Positions 25,922 through 36,578 of a DNA stretch of 64,000 bases are shown in pieces. The position numbers and the translations under genes are program-made. How positions within the stretch are numbered: position 1 is the stretch's first letter; every line of letters starts with the position of its first letter. The DNA lies in assembly GCF_003574445.1 (NCBI RefSeq), contig NZ_KZ984562.1, positions 174,860 to 238,859 of the forward strand, written 5' to 3'. The notes beneath the pieces were generated by a model. It ran no database searches, was not told the DNA's origin, and worked only from the letters and a program-made list of their open reading frames with translations. Source of the DNA: Streptomyces sp. YIM 130001 (GTDB lineage: Bacteria > Actinomycetota > Actinomycetes > Streptomycetales > Streptomycetaceae).

Positions 25922-26101
25922 ATGGACTACGTCTCCGCGCTCGTGCCGCCCGTTGTGATGGCCGTGTTCTTCATCGCCCTGATCGTGACGATCGTCAAGT
26001 CCCAGGGCGGCGACAACAAGGCCAAGGAGGACGCCGCGGTGGACGCCGCCGTCGCGCGCGCGGAGGCAGCCCGCCAGGCGCCGGGCGGCAGCGACAACTG
26101 A
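25922..26101 (+). CDS. Small single-pass membrane protein with coiled tail
   Basis: A 59-residue protein: one membrane helix near the N-terminus (LVPPVVMAVFFIALIVTIV, residues 7-25), then a charged, Ala-rich helical tail (GGDNKAKEDAAVDAAVARAE). Its promoter hexamer lies 6 nt upstream, so the mRNA is probably leaderless. Likely a membrane-anchored helper; partner unknown. Confidence 0.75.
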   Translation: MDYVSALVPPVVMAVFFIALIVTIVKSQGGDNKAKEDAAVDAAVARAEAARQAPGGSDN

Positions 26102-26138
26102 CCCCGGCGCAAGCCGGAACGGGGCGCAAGGACTCTCC

Positions 26139-26177
26139 CGGTGCGAAGCCTCGCACCGTGATCCCTGCGCCTTTTTT
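26139..26177 (+). terminator. Hairpin with downstream T-run
   Basis: An 8-bp stem (26139-26146 with 26151-26158), 4-nt loop, followed 13 nt later by six T. A larger imperfect stem (GGCGCAAGG with CCCTGCGCC) can bring the T-run next to the stem. Confidence 0.55.
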
Positions 26178-26261
26178 GCGTGCGGTCGACCGCGGATCTT
26201 TCCGTGGATATCGCCCTTGCGCCGATGCCATGTCCGGCAGGCCGTGAACGGCCGCACGCTC

Positions 26262-26267
26262 TAGGGT
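26262..26267 (+). promoter_or_regulatory. -10 element of a leaderless promoter for the BlaI-type gene
   Basis: TAGGGT lies 6 nt before the GTG start; no ribosome site. Confidence 0.5.
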
Positions 26268-26273
26268 TCAGGT

Positions 26274-26771
26274 GTGCCTCGCCCCTTGGGAGAACTCGAA
26301 GACGCGGTGATGACGCGGGTGTGGGAGTGGAACCGCCCGGTCACCGTGCGGGAAGTCCTTGAAGACCTCCAGCAGGAACGCTCCATCGCTTACACGACGG
26401 TGATGACCGTCCTGGACAATCTCCATCAGAAGGGCTGGGTCCGCAGAGAGGCCGAGGGCCGGGCCTATCGATATGAGGCCGTCTCCACCCGAGCCGCCTA
26501 TGCGGCGGCCCTGATGAATGAGGCGTGGTCGCGCAGCGACAACCCGGCGGCCGCACTCGTCGCCTTCTTCGGGATGATGTCGCCGGAGCAGCGCGCGGCA
26601 CTCAGGGACGCCGGCCGGATCGTAAGCATCGATGTCGATCCCGCGGACGACAACTCCGCCGCATCCGACAACTCCCCGCCGCGGGACAACTCCTCGGACA
26701 ACGCATCGGCGCCGGGGAACCCGGAAGCACCCGACAGCCCCGCGGCGCCCCGGTCCGACTCGGGGCGATAG
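26274..26771 (+). CDS. BlaI/MecI/CopY-type winged-helix repressor
   Basis: A 165-residue regulator. The winged helix is typical of Penicillinase_R (PF03965): LGELEDAVMTRVWEWNRPVTVREVLEDL, then SIAYTTVMTVLDNLHQKGWVRREAEGRAYRYE. The middle has the dimerization region ending FFGMMSPEQRAALRDA. The C-terminal ~45 residues are a Ser/Asp/Pro-rich tail not needed for the fold. No BlaR/MecR sensor protease is adjacent, so it is an orphan; targets unknown. It probably acts as a dimer on dyads upstream of stress or redox genes. Confidence 0.9.
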   Translation: MPRPLGELEDAVMTRVWEWNRPVTVREVLEDLQQERSIAYTTVMTVLDNLHQKGWVRREAEGRAYRYEAVSTRAAYAAALMNEAWSRSDNPAAALVAFFGMMSPEQRAALRDAGRIVSIDVDPADDNSAASDNSPPRDNSSDNASAPGNPEAPDSPAAPRSDSGR

Positions 26772-26774
26772 CGT
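26769..26774 (+). promoter_or_regulatory. -10 element of a leaderless promoter for the GNAT gene
   Basis: TAGCGT overlaps the stop region of the BlaI-type gene and lies 6 nt before the ATG of the acetyltransferase. Confidence 0.45.
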
Positions 26775-26780
26775 CCGGTC

Positions 26781-27323
26781 ATGGCCGCAGAGCTCCCCAC
26801 GTATCCCGATGTACCGGCAAAAGCCCTCACCGTCCGCAGGGCGCGGACCAGTGATGTGGCAGCAGTACGCGGACTCCTCGACTCCTACGTTCGCCGCGGC
26901 ATCCTGCTCGACAAAGCAACCGTCACGCTTTACGAGGACATCCAGGAGTTCTGGGTGGCCGAACGCGACGACAACGCACAGGTCGTCGGATGCGGTGCAC
27001 TCCATGTGATCTGGGAAGACCTTGCTGAAGTGCGGACTCTTGCCGTGGATGAGGGCCTGAAGGGCGGCGGAGTGGGCCATCAACTCCTGGGGAAGTTGCT
27101 GCAGACCGCACGCTGGCTCGGCGTACGCAGAGTTTTCTGTCTCACCTTCGAAGTGGACTTCTTCGCGAAGCACGGCTTCGTCGAGATCGGTGAGACACCG
27201 GTCGGATCCGAGGTCTACAGCGAGCTCCTTCGTTCCTATGACGAAGGCGTTGCGGAGTTCCTCGGTCTCGAACGAGTGAAACCGAACACCTTGGGCAACA
27301 GCCGGATGCTTCTGCACCTGTGA
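26781..27323 (+). CDS. argA: GNAT acetyltransferase, short N-acetylglutamate-synthase type
   Basis: A 180-residue GNAT protein close in size and motifs to the short actinobacterial amino-acid N-acetyltransferase (Rv2747 type) that makes N-acetylglutamate for arginine synthesis. Motif A is VRTLAVDEGLKGGGVGHQLLGKLL, preceded by WVAERDDNAQVVGCGALHVIWEDLAE and followed by FCLTFEVDFFAKHGFVEIG. A TAGCGT 6 nt upstream suggests its own leaderless transcript. No arginine gene is adjacent, so the substrate call rests on family similarity. Confidence 0.82.
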   Translation: MAAELPTYPDVPAKALTVRRARTSDVAAVRGLLDSYVRRGILLDKATVTLYEDIQEFWVAERDDNAQVVGCGALHVIWEDLAEVRTLAVDEGLKGGGVGHQLLGKLLQTARWLGVRRVFCLTFEVDFFAKHGFVEIGETPVGSEVYSELLRSYDEGVAEFLGLERVKPNTLGNSRMLLHL

Positions 27324-27463
27324 TCACCGGGTGTATTACAAGCCCTCACGCATGGGGTGGCTATGTCCGAATCGCGTGTGTTTCAAGGGGCGTTGCGACC
27401 TGATCCTCTCGACAGGGGTTTGTGTTTTCCAGGGAAAAGCGGTTTGCTTTCCGACGTACTCCA

Positions 27464-27469
27464 TATAAC
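27464..27469 (+). promoter_or_regulatory. Candidate -10 element in the lsr2 leader region
   Basis: TATAAC in a markedly AT-rich 217-bp region between the GNAT gene and lsr2. A TTGCTT lies 14 nt upstream, which is too close for a standard -35, so only the -10 is proposed. Confidence 0.35.
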
Positions 27470-27540
27470 CGGGGCCGGTGAATCATCGGCGTGCGCGCCG
27501 TCGGCACCGGGGCCCGAAGTTATCGATGAAAGGAAATCCG

Positions 27541-27879
27541 GTGGCACAGAAGGTTCAGGTCCTTCTTGTCGACGACCTCGACGGCGGCGACGCGGACGAG
27601 ACCGTGACGTTCGCGCTGGACGGCAAGACTTACGAGATTGACCTCACCACGGCGAATGCGGACAAGCTCCGCGGGCTGCTCGACGCCTATGTGAAGGGTG
27701 GCCGGCGTACCGGCGGCCGCGCCTCGGGTGGTCGCGGCAAGGCGCGCGCCGCCTCTGCGGGCTCCAGTGAGAACACGGCGCAGATCCGCGCCTGGGCGAA
27801 GGACAACGGCTACGAGGTCAACGACCGCGGCCGCGTCCCCGCCTCGATCCGCGAGGCGTACGAGAAGGCCAACGGCTGA
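27541..27879 (+). CDS. lsr2: Lsr2 nucleoid-associated silencer
   Basis: A 112-residue histone-like protein that bridges DNA and silences AT-rich acquired genes. The N-terminal dimerization domain reads AQKVQVLLVDDLDGGDADE and TVTFALDGKTYEIDLTTANA; the middle is a basic Gly/Arg linker; the C-terminal DNA-binding domain has IRAWAKDNGYEVNDRGRVP with the minor-groove RGR motif (residues 97-99 region). The GTG start follows AAAGGA at correct spacing. Its 3' end overlaps the convergent neighbour by 70 nt. Position next to clpC matches Streptomyces. Confidence 0.96.
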   Translation: MAQKVQVLLVDDLDGGDADETVTFALDGKTYEIDLTTANADKLRGLLDAYVKGGRRTGGRASGGRGKARAASAGSSENTAQIRAWAKDNGYEVNDRGRVPASIREAYEKANG

Positions 27880-28565
27880 CCGCTTCCGCGGTGCAGCCGG
27901 AGCCGGTGACACTCGGTCGCCGCCAAGTCCACGAGTCGTACGAGATCGGGCCCCTCGGTGTGATCGTCGCCGGGTACCGCCCGTCGCGAGCCGAGGCCGG
28001 CGAGGGCCGGCAGCGTCGGTTCCGTATCGCGGCCCGGCTCGGGGGGCCGCAGCCAGACGGCGCCGCCCCGGGGGCCTGACCACCCCGGGGGCAGCGGTGC
28101 GGGGATGGACCCGCCGGCACCGGCGGCCGTCAGATCCGCGGGCAGGCGCCCCCATTCCAGCCAGTCGAGCAGGCCGGGCAGCTCCTCCGCGCTCCCCGCG
28201 GCGACGAACAGCCGCATCGTGCCGCCCCCGACGGACACCGGGCCCGTCGGCGCCCGGTCCGGGAGCCTGCGCAGCACGGCGCAGCCGGCCTCCGCGGGCA
28301 GTTCGAGCACGTCGAAGCGCAGCCCGGTGAGCAGCTGCGGCCATCGCTCACGTGTCTGCGGCGTCTGATCCGCACACCCCTGACGCGGCACCGACGGCCC
28401 TGCAGGCGGCCCGCACACCGCCGATGTCGTTGCCCAGCCGAGCGCGTGCGCGTACCAGCGGGCCACCGGATCGCCTCCGAGCGTGTCCGCCGACGAGTCC
28501 TGCGGCAGTGGATCCGGACGCGGAGCCTGCAGCGGATTGCGGGGGAGTGGAATGATGGCGGCCAT
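27810..28565 (-). CDS. SCO3374-family protein, function unknown
   Basis: A 251-residue protein conserved beside lsr2 in Streptomyces. Segments such as DPVARWYAHALGWATTSAVCGPP, LLTGLRFDVLELPAEAGCAVL and GPVSVGGGTMRLFVAAGSAEELP resemble the N-terminal part of primase-polymerase-like domains found in mobile elements, but no catalytic triad is evident. No membrane segment. It ends inside lsr2 on the opposite strand, so the two mRNAs can pair over 70 nt. Confidence 0.8.
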   Translation of the reverse strand: MAAIIPLPRNPLQAPRPDPLPQDSSADTLGGDPVARWYAHALGWATTSAVCGPPAGPSVPRQGCADQTPQTRERWPQLLTGLRFDVLELPAEAGCAVLRRLPDRAPTGPVSVGGGTMRLFVAAGSAEELPGLLDWLEWGRLPADLTAAGAGGSIPAPLPPGWSGPRGGAVWLRPPEPGRDTEPTLPALAGLGSRRAVPGDDHTEGPDLVRLVDLAATECHRLRLHRGSGQPLAFSYASRIEAGTRPRSLTS

Positions 28566-29006
28566 GTCCGGAGCAACTTCGGAATGTCCCGATGGTTACG
28601 CAGGGTGCGCGTGACGTGGCGCTATGTGGAGGTCGCGGAAGCGGAATCCCGTCTTCGGCGGCGCAAAGGTGTTCGCCCGTAGCGGAGGGAACCGGTGCGC
28701 GCCGCATGGAGTGTCAGTCCTTACGGGTAAGACATTCCTAGTGGGAAGGGGCGACACGCAGGTTTGGCCGTCTCACGTTCGCCATCGGCGTACTCGTGGT
28801 GAGGGTATCTGCCTGGCCTGCGGGAACATCGTCTCGCACCATCGGGTTGGAGCAGTTGTCGGCGTTCGGGGTCAGCAGAACCTCCGAGATGGAGTCCGAG
28901 TGTCGGCAGTTGGAATGAGCGGTCCCCGCTTGCGGGACTAAGCTGCGGAAGGACAGGGAGGGGACCGACCCCTTTACTGCCTGACCGCTCTGAGGAGCGA
29001 TTAACG
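28566..29006. other. 441-bp regulatory region upstream of clpC
   Basis: No convincing gene. A 32-codon reading frame starting at 28583 exists, contains a TTA codon and lacks a ribosome site. The region holds a ClgR-type operator and the clpC leader; GAGGAG lies 10 nt before the clpC ATG. Confidence 0.6.
28777..28790 (+). promoter_or_regulatory. ClgR-type operator upstream of clpC
   Basis: GTTCGC, five bases (CATCG), GCG: this fits the consensus GTTCGC-N5-GCG reported for ClgR, the activator of clp genes in Streptomyces, as I remember it. It is 217 nt before the clpC start. Confidence 0.6.
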
Positions 29007-31532
<2,526 letters not shown>

Positions 31533-31563
31533 TCGTTCTTCGGTCGGCGTAGCCGGTCATCGC

Positions 31564-31609
31564 AAAGGGGAGTGCCCCGGAACTCGGTTCCGGGGCACTC
31601 CCCTTTTTT
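31564..31609 (+). terminator. Rho-independent terminator of clpC
   Basis: Perfect 20-bp stem (31564-31583 with 31587-31606), 3-nt loop, T-run continuing to 31609. The strongest terminator in the window. Confidence 0.95.
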
Positions 31610-31677
31610 GCCGTTCCTGCCGTTCCTGCCGTTTCCGCGCCGCGGCTGCGCCGTTTCCGCGTGGTGATGTGTCGTGA

Positions 31678-34600
31678 TCAGGACTGTTGGCGGTGCACCG
31701 TGATTTCCGCGTGCGGGAAGAAGGAGCGGTACTCGGCTTCCGCGCCGGACGGGGCCGTGCGTTCTCGTAAGCAGGTGACGGTGCGTACCGAGGGGAAGGC
31801 GAAGGCGATACGGGAGATATCCGTGCTGCTCCGCGGCATGCTGAGCGCGAGTTCGGCTACGCCGGGAAATTCCGTGCCGGGTTCGGGGCCGTCCGCCAGG
31901 AAACCGCCGTCCAGGCTGAGTCTGGTGAGTTGCGGAAGTTCCGCTATCCGGGCCCAGTCGTCCCGGTCGAGGGCCGTCGCCCCGTCCACCAGCATCAACT
32001 CTTTCAATTGCGGAAAGGCGTCCAGGAACGTCAGCCCGGCGGAGCCGATCGCGGCGCCGTTCACAATGAGTTCCTCGAGCGGAGCGTCAGCCGGCAGCAG
32101 GTCGGCGAGCGGGGGCGCGGAGACCGCTTGGACGACGCTCAGCGAGGTGAGTCCCGTCAGCTCGCGCAGGCCCTGGAGCGCGGAGAGGCCGGGCAGTTCG
32201 ATGACGGACAGGTGTCGCAGACCGAGGTGGGCGAGCGGCGCGAGGTCGCGTATCGCCGGGCAGTACATCAGGGACAGGAACTCCAGTGGCCGCAGCGGGT
32301 GAAGTTCCCCGAGGTCGCCGACGAGGGAGTTCCGGCGCAGGGTCAGGCGCTGTGCGGTGTCCGCCGGAACGGCCGCCAATATCTCGCCGACCGAATGGTC
32401 CCCGCTGAGGTCGAGGCGCCTGATCGGGGGCAGCAGCCGCATCGCCCTGCGCTGCTCGACGTTCGAGACCGTGAGGTCGAGTCCGTCCCAGGCAAGCTGC
32501 GCCAGCACCTCCCGTGCGTACTCCTCCGCCTCGAACCGGTACCAGGTGCCGACCAGTTGGCGGCGGACGCCCGACGCGGGGTGGGTGCGGAAACGCTTCA
32601 GGACCGGCAGGGAGCCGTCCTCGTCGAGGAGTGACGCCGTTGTCACCACGGCGTAGGCCTGCTCGTCGCTCAGCCCGTCGGGTCCGGGCAGGAGCTCCAG
32701 TACGAACCGGCCCGCGAGCGCGAGTTCTCTCGCCTCGTCCACCGTGCTCGGCGGTACGAGCCGGGCCGCCCGGCCCTTCACCTCCGCGAGGACGTCCTGG
32801 TCGACCGAGGACGCGTCCTGGAGGCAGGCCAGGGCGAGGAGGGTCGAGCGGGGCCCGTCGAGGGCCAGCAGACCGCGGAGGAGCGACGTCCGCTCCCGCG
32901 GGCGGGCGTGCGCGACGGCCATCCGGATCGCGTCCTCCCACTGAGTGTCCTCTGCGTGGCTCAGAAGCACGTCCAGGTGCCCCTCCTCGACCGCGCAGCG
33001 TGCGCCGAGGTGGTCGAGGAACGTGCGGTGCGCGAAGTCGACCACCTGTGGCCCCGGACTGCGCAACACCCCGCTGCGGAGCAGCAGATGGCGCAGGATC
33101 GCCGGGGCGTCGCCCTGTCCGCCGGCGCCGGGCACGGACGGCAGGGCGCGTTCGAGCACGGCCAGCGCCGTCGACTCGTCCATCTCCGAGCGGCCCGCCA
33201 GGATCAGCGCGTACGCGAGGCGTTGCAGCAGCTCGATCTGGTCCTCGGTGTCCAGTTCGATGCCGTCGAGTCCGCCCATGCCGCGCTGCCGGTCGCGTTC
33301 GGTGAGGATCATCTGGAGCGCGGCGTCGTAGAGGGCCTTGCGGCGGGGCGGGAGGTAGCCGCGACGGGCGCGGTGCAGGGCGCACAGGAGGCCGCACATC
33401 AGCGGGTTGGTGGCCAGGCGGGACAGGTCGGGCTTGGTGCGCAGGGCGTCGAGCAGCGGCTCCTCGTGCTCGGGCGCCCCGGCGGCCGCGTGCCAGCGGT
33501 GCACGAAGGCGGTGACCCTCGTGCGGTCCATGCGCGCGAGCGCGACCTCGGCGAAGCCGTCGTCGGCCAGCCAGTCGGGGCGTACGGCGGTGGGGCGGGC
33601 GGTGAGCAGCCAGCGGTTGCCGGGGAAGGCGCGGACCAGGGCGAGCAGCCAGTCGCGTACCCGGGTGCGGTCCGCGGAGGGGACCTCGTCGAGGCCGTCG
33701 ACGAGGACGAGGCCGCGGGCGGCGCCGAGCACGCGCTCGGCCCAGCCCTCGGGCGGCGTGTGCGGACAGTCGGCGGAGTGCAGGAAGGCCTCGGGAGCGG
33801 GCAGCCGGTCGGCACGGATCAGGGTCCGCAGCGGCAGTACGTAGGGGATGCGGTCATCGGTGGTGGTGGCGAGCCACTGCAGCAGGGTCGTCTTGCCGGA
33901 GCCGGCCTCGCCGCGCAGCAGAATGCGTTCGTGGGCGGCGAACAGGTCCTCGGCCCGTTCGCGCACGGTGGTCGTGGCGCTTCCGGTCCTGTCGGCGGTA
34001 CGGACGGACGGGTCGGGCGGGTCCTCGCGGGTGATCTCCAGGCTCAGATACGCGACGTCGAGCGGCCAGGCGTCCGGGGCGTCCCGCAGATCGAGCCCGA
34101 AGATCGTCAAACGGCTGTGGCGGTGGGCGAGGTGGGTGCGGTAGCGGGCCTCGAAGGCGCTGTCGGGTGCGTCCGGGCGTGGTGTGCGGGCGATCAACTC
34201 GTCGACCCTGGCCAGCAGTTCGGCCTGGTCCCGGCTCTGCTGGACCAGCGTGCGGGCTACAAAGCTCGACCGCTGGGTGAAGAACTGCAGCAGGTGCAGA
34301 CAGGCCCAGCCGGTGGCGGAGTCGAGGAAGTACTGCGCGTCCGCCGACAGGGGAGGCTCGGCGGGCGCGGCGTCCCGCAGCCGGCGGGCCAGCCGCTCGT
34401 GGCCGAGCCGCACGGCCTGGACGTCGTCCATGGTCAGGTCGCCGAGGGCGAGCAGGCGGGCGGCGAGGGCGTCGGTGACCGCGGTCTCCTCGTCGGGCGG
34501 GAACGGGGATTCGCCCGGCCCCGAGAGGGCCGCGTCGACCAGGCCGGCGGCGATCCGTCGTACGTCCCGCTCCGTGAGGGTGCGCTTCTCGCCGCGGAAC

Positions 34601-34731
34601 GAGACCAGGCCGGACAGCCGCACCGGCTTGCTGGTGAGGCCCGCCCCCGGGCCTTCCTGGACGAGCAGCTTCCGTAACGCGGGGGCGATCGCGCTCGATG
34701 CCAGACGGGTGCCGAGGACAGCGGGATCCAT
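31678..34731 (-). CDS. NACHT-domain NTPase with C-terminal leucine-rich repeats (bacterial NLR)
   Basis: A 1017-residue STAND protein. The N-terminal ~250 residues are helical and resemble the NACHT N-terminal helical (NNH) domains. The NACHT core has Walker A GEAGSGKTT (274-282), Walker B GLVLVDGLDEVP (340-351), sensor LLTARPTA (375-382) and the winged-helix motif VDFAHRTFLDHLGA (564-577). Residues ~760-960 are leucine-rich repeats (LRRLDLSGDHSV, LEFLSLMYCPAIRDLAPL, LRHLSVIELPGLSAL). Bacterial NACHT proteins can be anti-phage NLRs; here no separate effector is adjacent. Monocistronic; TACGCT lies 8 nt before the ATG. Confidence 0.93.
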   Translation of the reverse strand: MDPAVLGTRLASSAIAPALRKLLVQEGPGAGLTSKPVRLSGLVSFRGEKRTLTERDVRRIAAGLVDAALSGPGESPFPPDEETAVTDALAARLLALGDLTMDDVQAVRLGHERLARRLRDAAPAEPPLSADAQYFLDSATGWACLHLLQFFTQRSSFVARTLVQQSRDQAELLARVDELIARTPRPDAPDSAFEARYRTHLAHRHSRLTIFGLDLRDAPDAWPLDVAYLSLEITREDPPDPSVRTADRTGSATTTVRERAEDLFAAHERILLRGEAGSGKTTLLQWLATTTDDRIPYVLPLRTLIRADRLPAPEAFLHSADCPHTPPEGWAERVLGAARGLVLVDGLDEVPSADRTRVRDWLLALVRAFPGNRWLLTARPTAVRPDWLADDGFAEVALARMDRTRVTAFVHRWHAAAGAPEHEEPLLDALRTKPDLSRLATNPLMCGLLCALHRARRGYLPPRRKALYDAALQMILTERDRQRGMGGLDGIELDTEDQIELLQRLAYALILAGRSEMDESTALAVLERALPSVPGAGGQGDAPAILRHLLLRSGVLRSPGPQVVDFAHRTFLDHLGARCAVEEGHLDVLLSHAEDTQWEDAIRMAVAHARPRERTSLLRGLLALDGPRSTLLALACLQDASSVDQDVLAEVKGRAARLVPPSTVDEARELALAGRFVLELLPGPDGLSDEQAYAVVTTASLLDEDGSLPVLKRFRTHPASGVRRQLVGTWYRFEAEEYAREVLAQLAWDGLDLTVSNVEQRRAMRLLPPIRRLDLSGDHSVGEILAAVPADTAQRLTLRRNSLVGDLGELHPLRPLEFLSLMYCPAIRDLAPLAHLGLRHLSVIELPGLSALQGLRELTGLTSLSVVQAVSAPPLADLLPADAPLEELIVNGAAIGSAGLTFLDAFPQLKELMLVDGATALDRDDWARIAELPQLTRLSLDGGFLADGPEPGTEFPGVAELALSMPRSSTDISRIAFAFPSVRTVTCLRERTAPSGAEAEYRSFFPHAEITVHRQQS

Positions 34732-34739
34732 GGTCCGGG

Positions 34740-34745
34740 AGCGTA
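34740..34745 (-). promoter_or_regulatory. -10 element of a near-leaderless promoter for the NACHT-LRR gene
   Basis: TACGCT on the - strand, 8 nt before the ATG. Confidence 0.4.
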
Positions 34746-34849
34746 GCCCCGGTCACATCCGCGGACGGTTGGATCTTGCGCTCCGGTGACATGACGCACA
34801 GGCGTTTTGTCCCTTACTACGCGGAATAGTGGATTGCTCCCACATGGCG

Positions 34850-34965
34850 CTCGGGACCGTCGACTCTCTACGGCCGGGACCTTGGTCCCGACGCCCTCAG
34901 CCCTTCGGTTCCCAGGCGTGCGGCCCCGATGGCAGGCCGCTGACGAGGGAGTAAACCGCCCCATA
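34850..34965 (+). ncRNA. Structured RNA leader candidate upstream of the M23 peptidase gene
   Basis: Nested complementary segments: GGGACC (34876-34881) with GGTCCC; ACGCC (near 34890) with GGCGT (near 34915); GCGGCC with GGCCGC around 34920-34940; CCCTC/CAGC with GCTG/GAGGG as a long-range pair. Hallmark motifs of the c-di-AMP (ydaO) riboswitch were looked for and not found, so the class is open. Confidence 0.3.
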
Positions 34966-35162
34966 CGTCCGATTTGCTCGGAATCAACGTTCTGGTTGGT
35001 TTCAACGTCAAGAAGTCTTTTTTACCCGGCAATCAAACGAAGACAGGTAGTAGATGGGGGTTTTGTGGGGCGATGGGGGCGCGGGTTACCAAGGTGAGGC
35101 CGCCACGGCGAAGAGCGTTCGTGAACGGCACCGTCTTTCCCCCACCCCGGAGGTCATCCGAG

Positions 35163-35837
35163 ATGTCGCTGCGCACCACCACTCACCGTTCCGGCTCGTC
35201 CGTGCTCCGCACCCGTGCCGCCGTACTGGCCGCCGGGCTCGGCGTTTCGACGCTGCTGGGCGCCGGAGTGTCGGTGGCCGCCGCGGGCGACGCTCCGCAG
35301 GCCGGTCAGGCCTCGACGGTCGCGTCCATCGAGGCGCAGGCTGCGGCCCAGGGCAAGAAGGCCGCCGCGAAGGCGAAGGCCCAGAGCGACGCCAAGCAGG
35401 CGGCCGCCAAGAAGGCCAACGGCTGGTCGCAGCCGGTCGCGAAGTACACGCTGTCCTCCACCTTCGGCAAGGGCGGCTCGATGTGGGCCAGCAAGCACTC
35501 CGGCCAGGACTTCGCCGTCCCGGTCGGTACCCAGGTCAAGGCCGCGCACGCCGGCACGGTCGTCAAGGCCGGCGGTAACGGTGCCGGTGACGGTCCCGCG
35601 TACGGCAACGCCATCGTGGTCAAGCACGCCGACGGCAAGTTCTCGCAGTACGCGCACCTGTCCCGGATCGACGTGAAGGCCGGGCAGAAGGTCGCCAACG
35701 GCCAGAACATAGCCCGCTCCGGCAACACCGGTAACTCCAGCGGCCCGCACCTGCACTTCGAGATCCGCAACACCGCGAACTACGGCTCGGCCATCGACCC
35801 GGCTGCGTTCCTGCGCGGCGTGGGTGTGAAGATCTGA
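35163..35837 (+). CDS. Secreted M23 (LytM) peptidoglycan endopeptidase
   Basis: A 224-residue exported protein. A signal peptide covers residues 1-42 (Arg-containing n-region, hydrophobic core, cleavage near VAAAGDA). An Ala/Lys/Gln-rich helix (about 50-90) leads to the M23 domain with zinc motifs HSGQDFAVPVG (HxxxD) and HLHFEI (HxH), and ASTFGKGG-like strand. It cleaves peptide cross-links in the cell wall, consistent with the envelope theme of the neighbourhood. The ATG follows GGAGG at 9 nt; upstream in-frame starts lack a ribosome site. Confidence 0.92.
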   Translation: MSLRTTTHRSGSSVLRTRAAVLAAGLGVSTLLGAGVSVAAAGDAPQAGQASTVASIEAQAAAQGKKAAAKAKAQSDAKQAAAKKANGWSQPVAKYTLSSTFGKGGSMWASKHSGQDFAVPVGTQVKAAHAGTVVKAGGNGAGDGPAYGNAIVVKHADGKFSQYAHLSRIDVKAGQKVANGQNIARSGNTGNSSGPHLHFEIRNTANYGSAIDPAAFLRGVGVKI

Positions 35838-35884
35838 GCTCAGCGATACGCGGCGTAGAAGCCGAGTGCCACGCGCCATGAAGC

Positions 35885-35926
35885 GGAGTGAGGGCCGTCC
35901 TGTCGACGGTCCTCACTCCCCTTTTC
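35885..35926 (+). terminator. Terminator after the M23 gene (bidirectional use likely)
   Basis: 15-bp stem with one G-U pair (35885-35899 with 35905-35919), 5-nt loop, then CCTTTT. It lies between the peptidase gene and the convergent TetR gene. Confidence 0.85.
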
Positions 35927-35951
35927 TGTGCTCCCGTAGTTCGGCCGGCCG

Positions 35952-36530
35952 TCAGGACTCGGCGTTCGCCTGGGTGATCAGGTCGAGGGCGACCTCGAGT
36001 ACGGCGTCGCGCTTCTCCTCGACGGACCCCTCGAGGTTCTGGATCAGGAACATGCCGGCGTGCATCGAGAAGAGCGCGGCGACCGACCGCACCTGATCGG
36101 CCAGTTCCGCGTCCGGCTCCTTGACCAGCTCGATCATGGCCATCATGCGGCCCTTCATGTCCTTGCCGATGCTCAGGTCGCGCACCGTCGCCTGGTTCTC
36201 CTGCATGAAGCGGAACAGCGGGGCGGCGCCGGACAGGGCTGCGCTGTAACGGCGCAGGATCTCCTGTTTCGTCTCCAGGGTGCGGGGCTGGTCGCGGCCC
36301 CAGGCGAGCAGTTCGTCGAGCGGCCTGGTGAGGTCCTCGGCCATGCTGATCAGGATGTCTTCCTTGGTCTTGAAGTGGTAGTAGAGCGCGGCCTTCGTCA
36401 CGTCGAGGCGCTCGGCGATCTCCCGCAGCGAGGTCTTCTCGTACCCCTGCTCGGCGAAGAGTTCGAGGGCGATGTCCTGGATCCGCTGCCGGGTGTTGCC
36501 CCTGCGGGGGGTCGGCGTGCTGCTGCTCAT
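35952..36530 (-). CDS. TetR-family repressor of the adjacent efflux gene
   Basis: A 192-residue TetR regulator: helix-turn-helix RQRIQDIALELFAEQGYEKTSLREIAERLDVTKAALYYHFKTKEDIL, then a helical ligand domain. It is divergent from an MFS drug-efflux gene, and the 145-bp gap holds a long inverted repeat, so autoregulation and repression of the pump are likely. AGGAGAG lies upstream of the chosen ATG; a longer in-frame start would run into the operator. The ligand is unknown but presumably a pump substrate. Confidence 0.94.
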   Translation of the reverse strand: MSSSTPTPRRGNTRQRIQDIALELFAEQGYEKTSLREIAERLDVTKAALYYHFKTKEDILISMAEDLTRPLDELLAWGRDQPRTLETKQEILRRYSAALSGAAPLFRFMQENQATVRDLSIGKDMKGRMMAMIELVKEPDAELADQVRSVAALFSMHAGMFLIQNLEGSVEEKRDAVLEVALDLITQANAES

Positions 36531-36578
36531 CACTCGCGCTCTCTCCTGTCTACGACCCAGGACCAAAGGTCGAGCCGA

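Larger units (their letters stand above)
34732..35162. other. 431-bp divergent intergenic region with structured leader
   Basis: No gene. It separates the NACHT-LRR gene from the M23 peptidase gene. The left part (34850-34965) can form several stems, including GGGACC/GGTCCC, ACGCC/GGCGT and GCGGCC/GGCCGC; the right part (34970-35060) is AT-rich and probably holds promoter elements of the peptidase gene. Confidence 0.6.

Noticed and set aside
28583..28682. 32-codon ORF with a TTA codon before clpC
   Set aside because: No ribosome site and no recognisable product; could be a leader peptide but unsupported.
34850..34965. ydaO (c-di-AMP) riboswitch
   Set aside because: Structured, but hallmark conserved segments of that class were not found; kept only as an unclassified structured leader.
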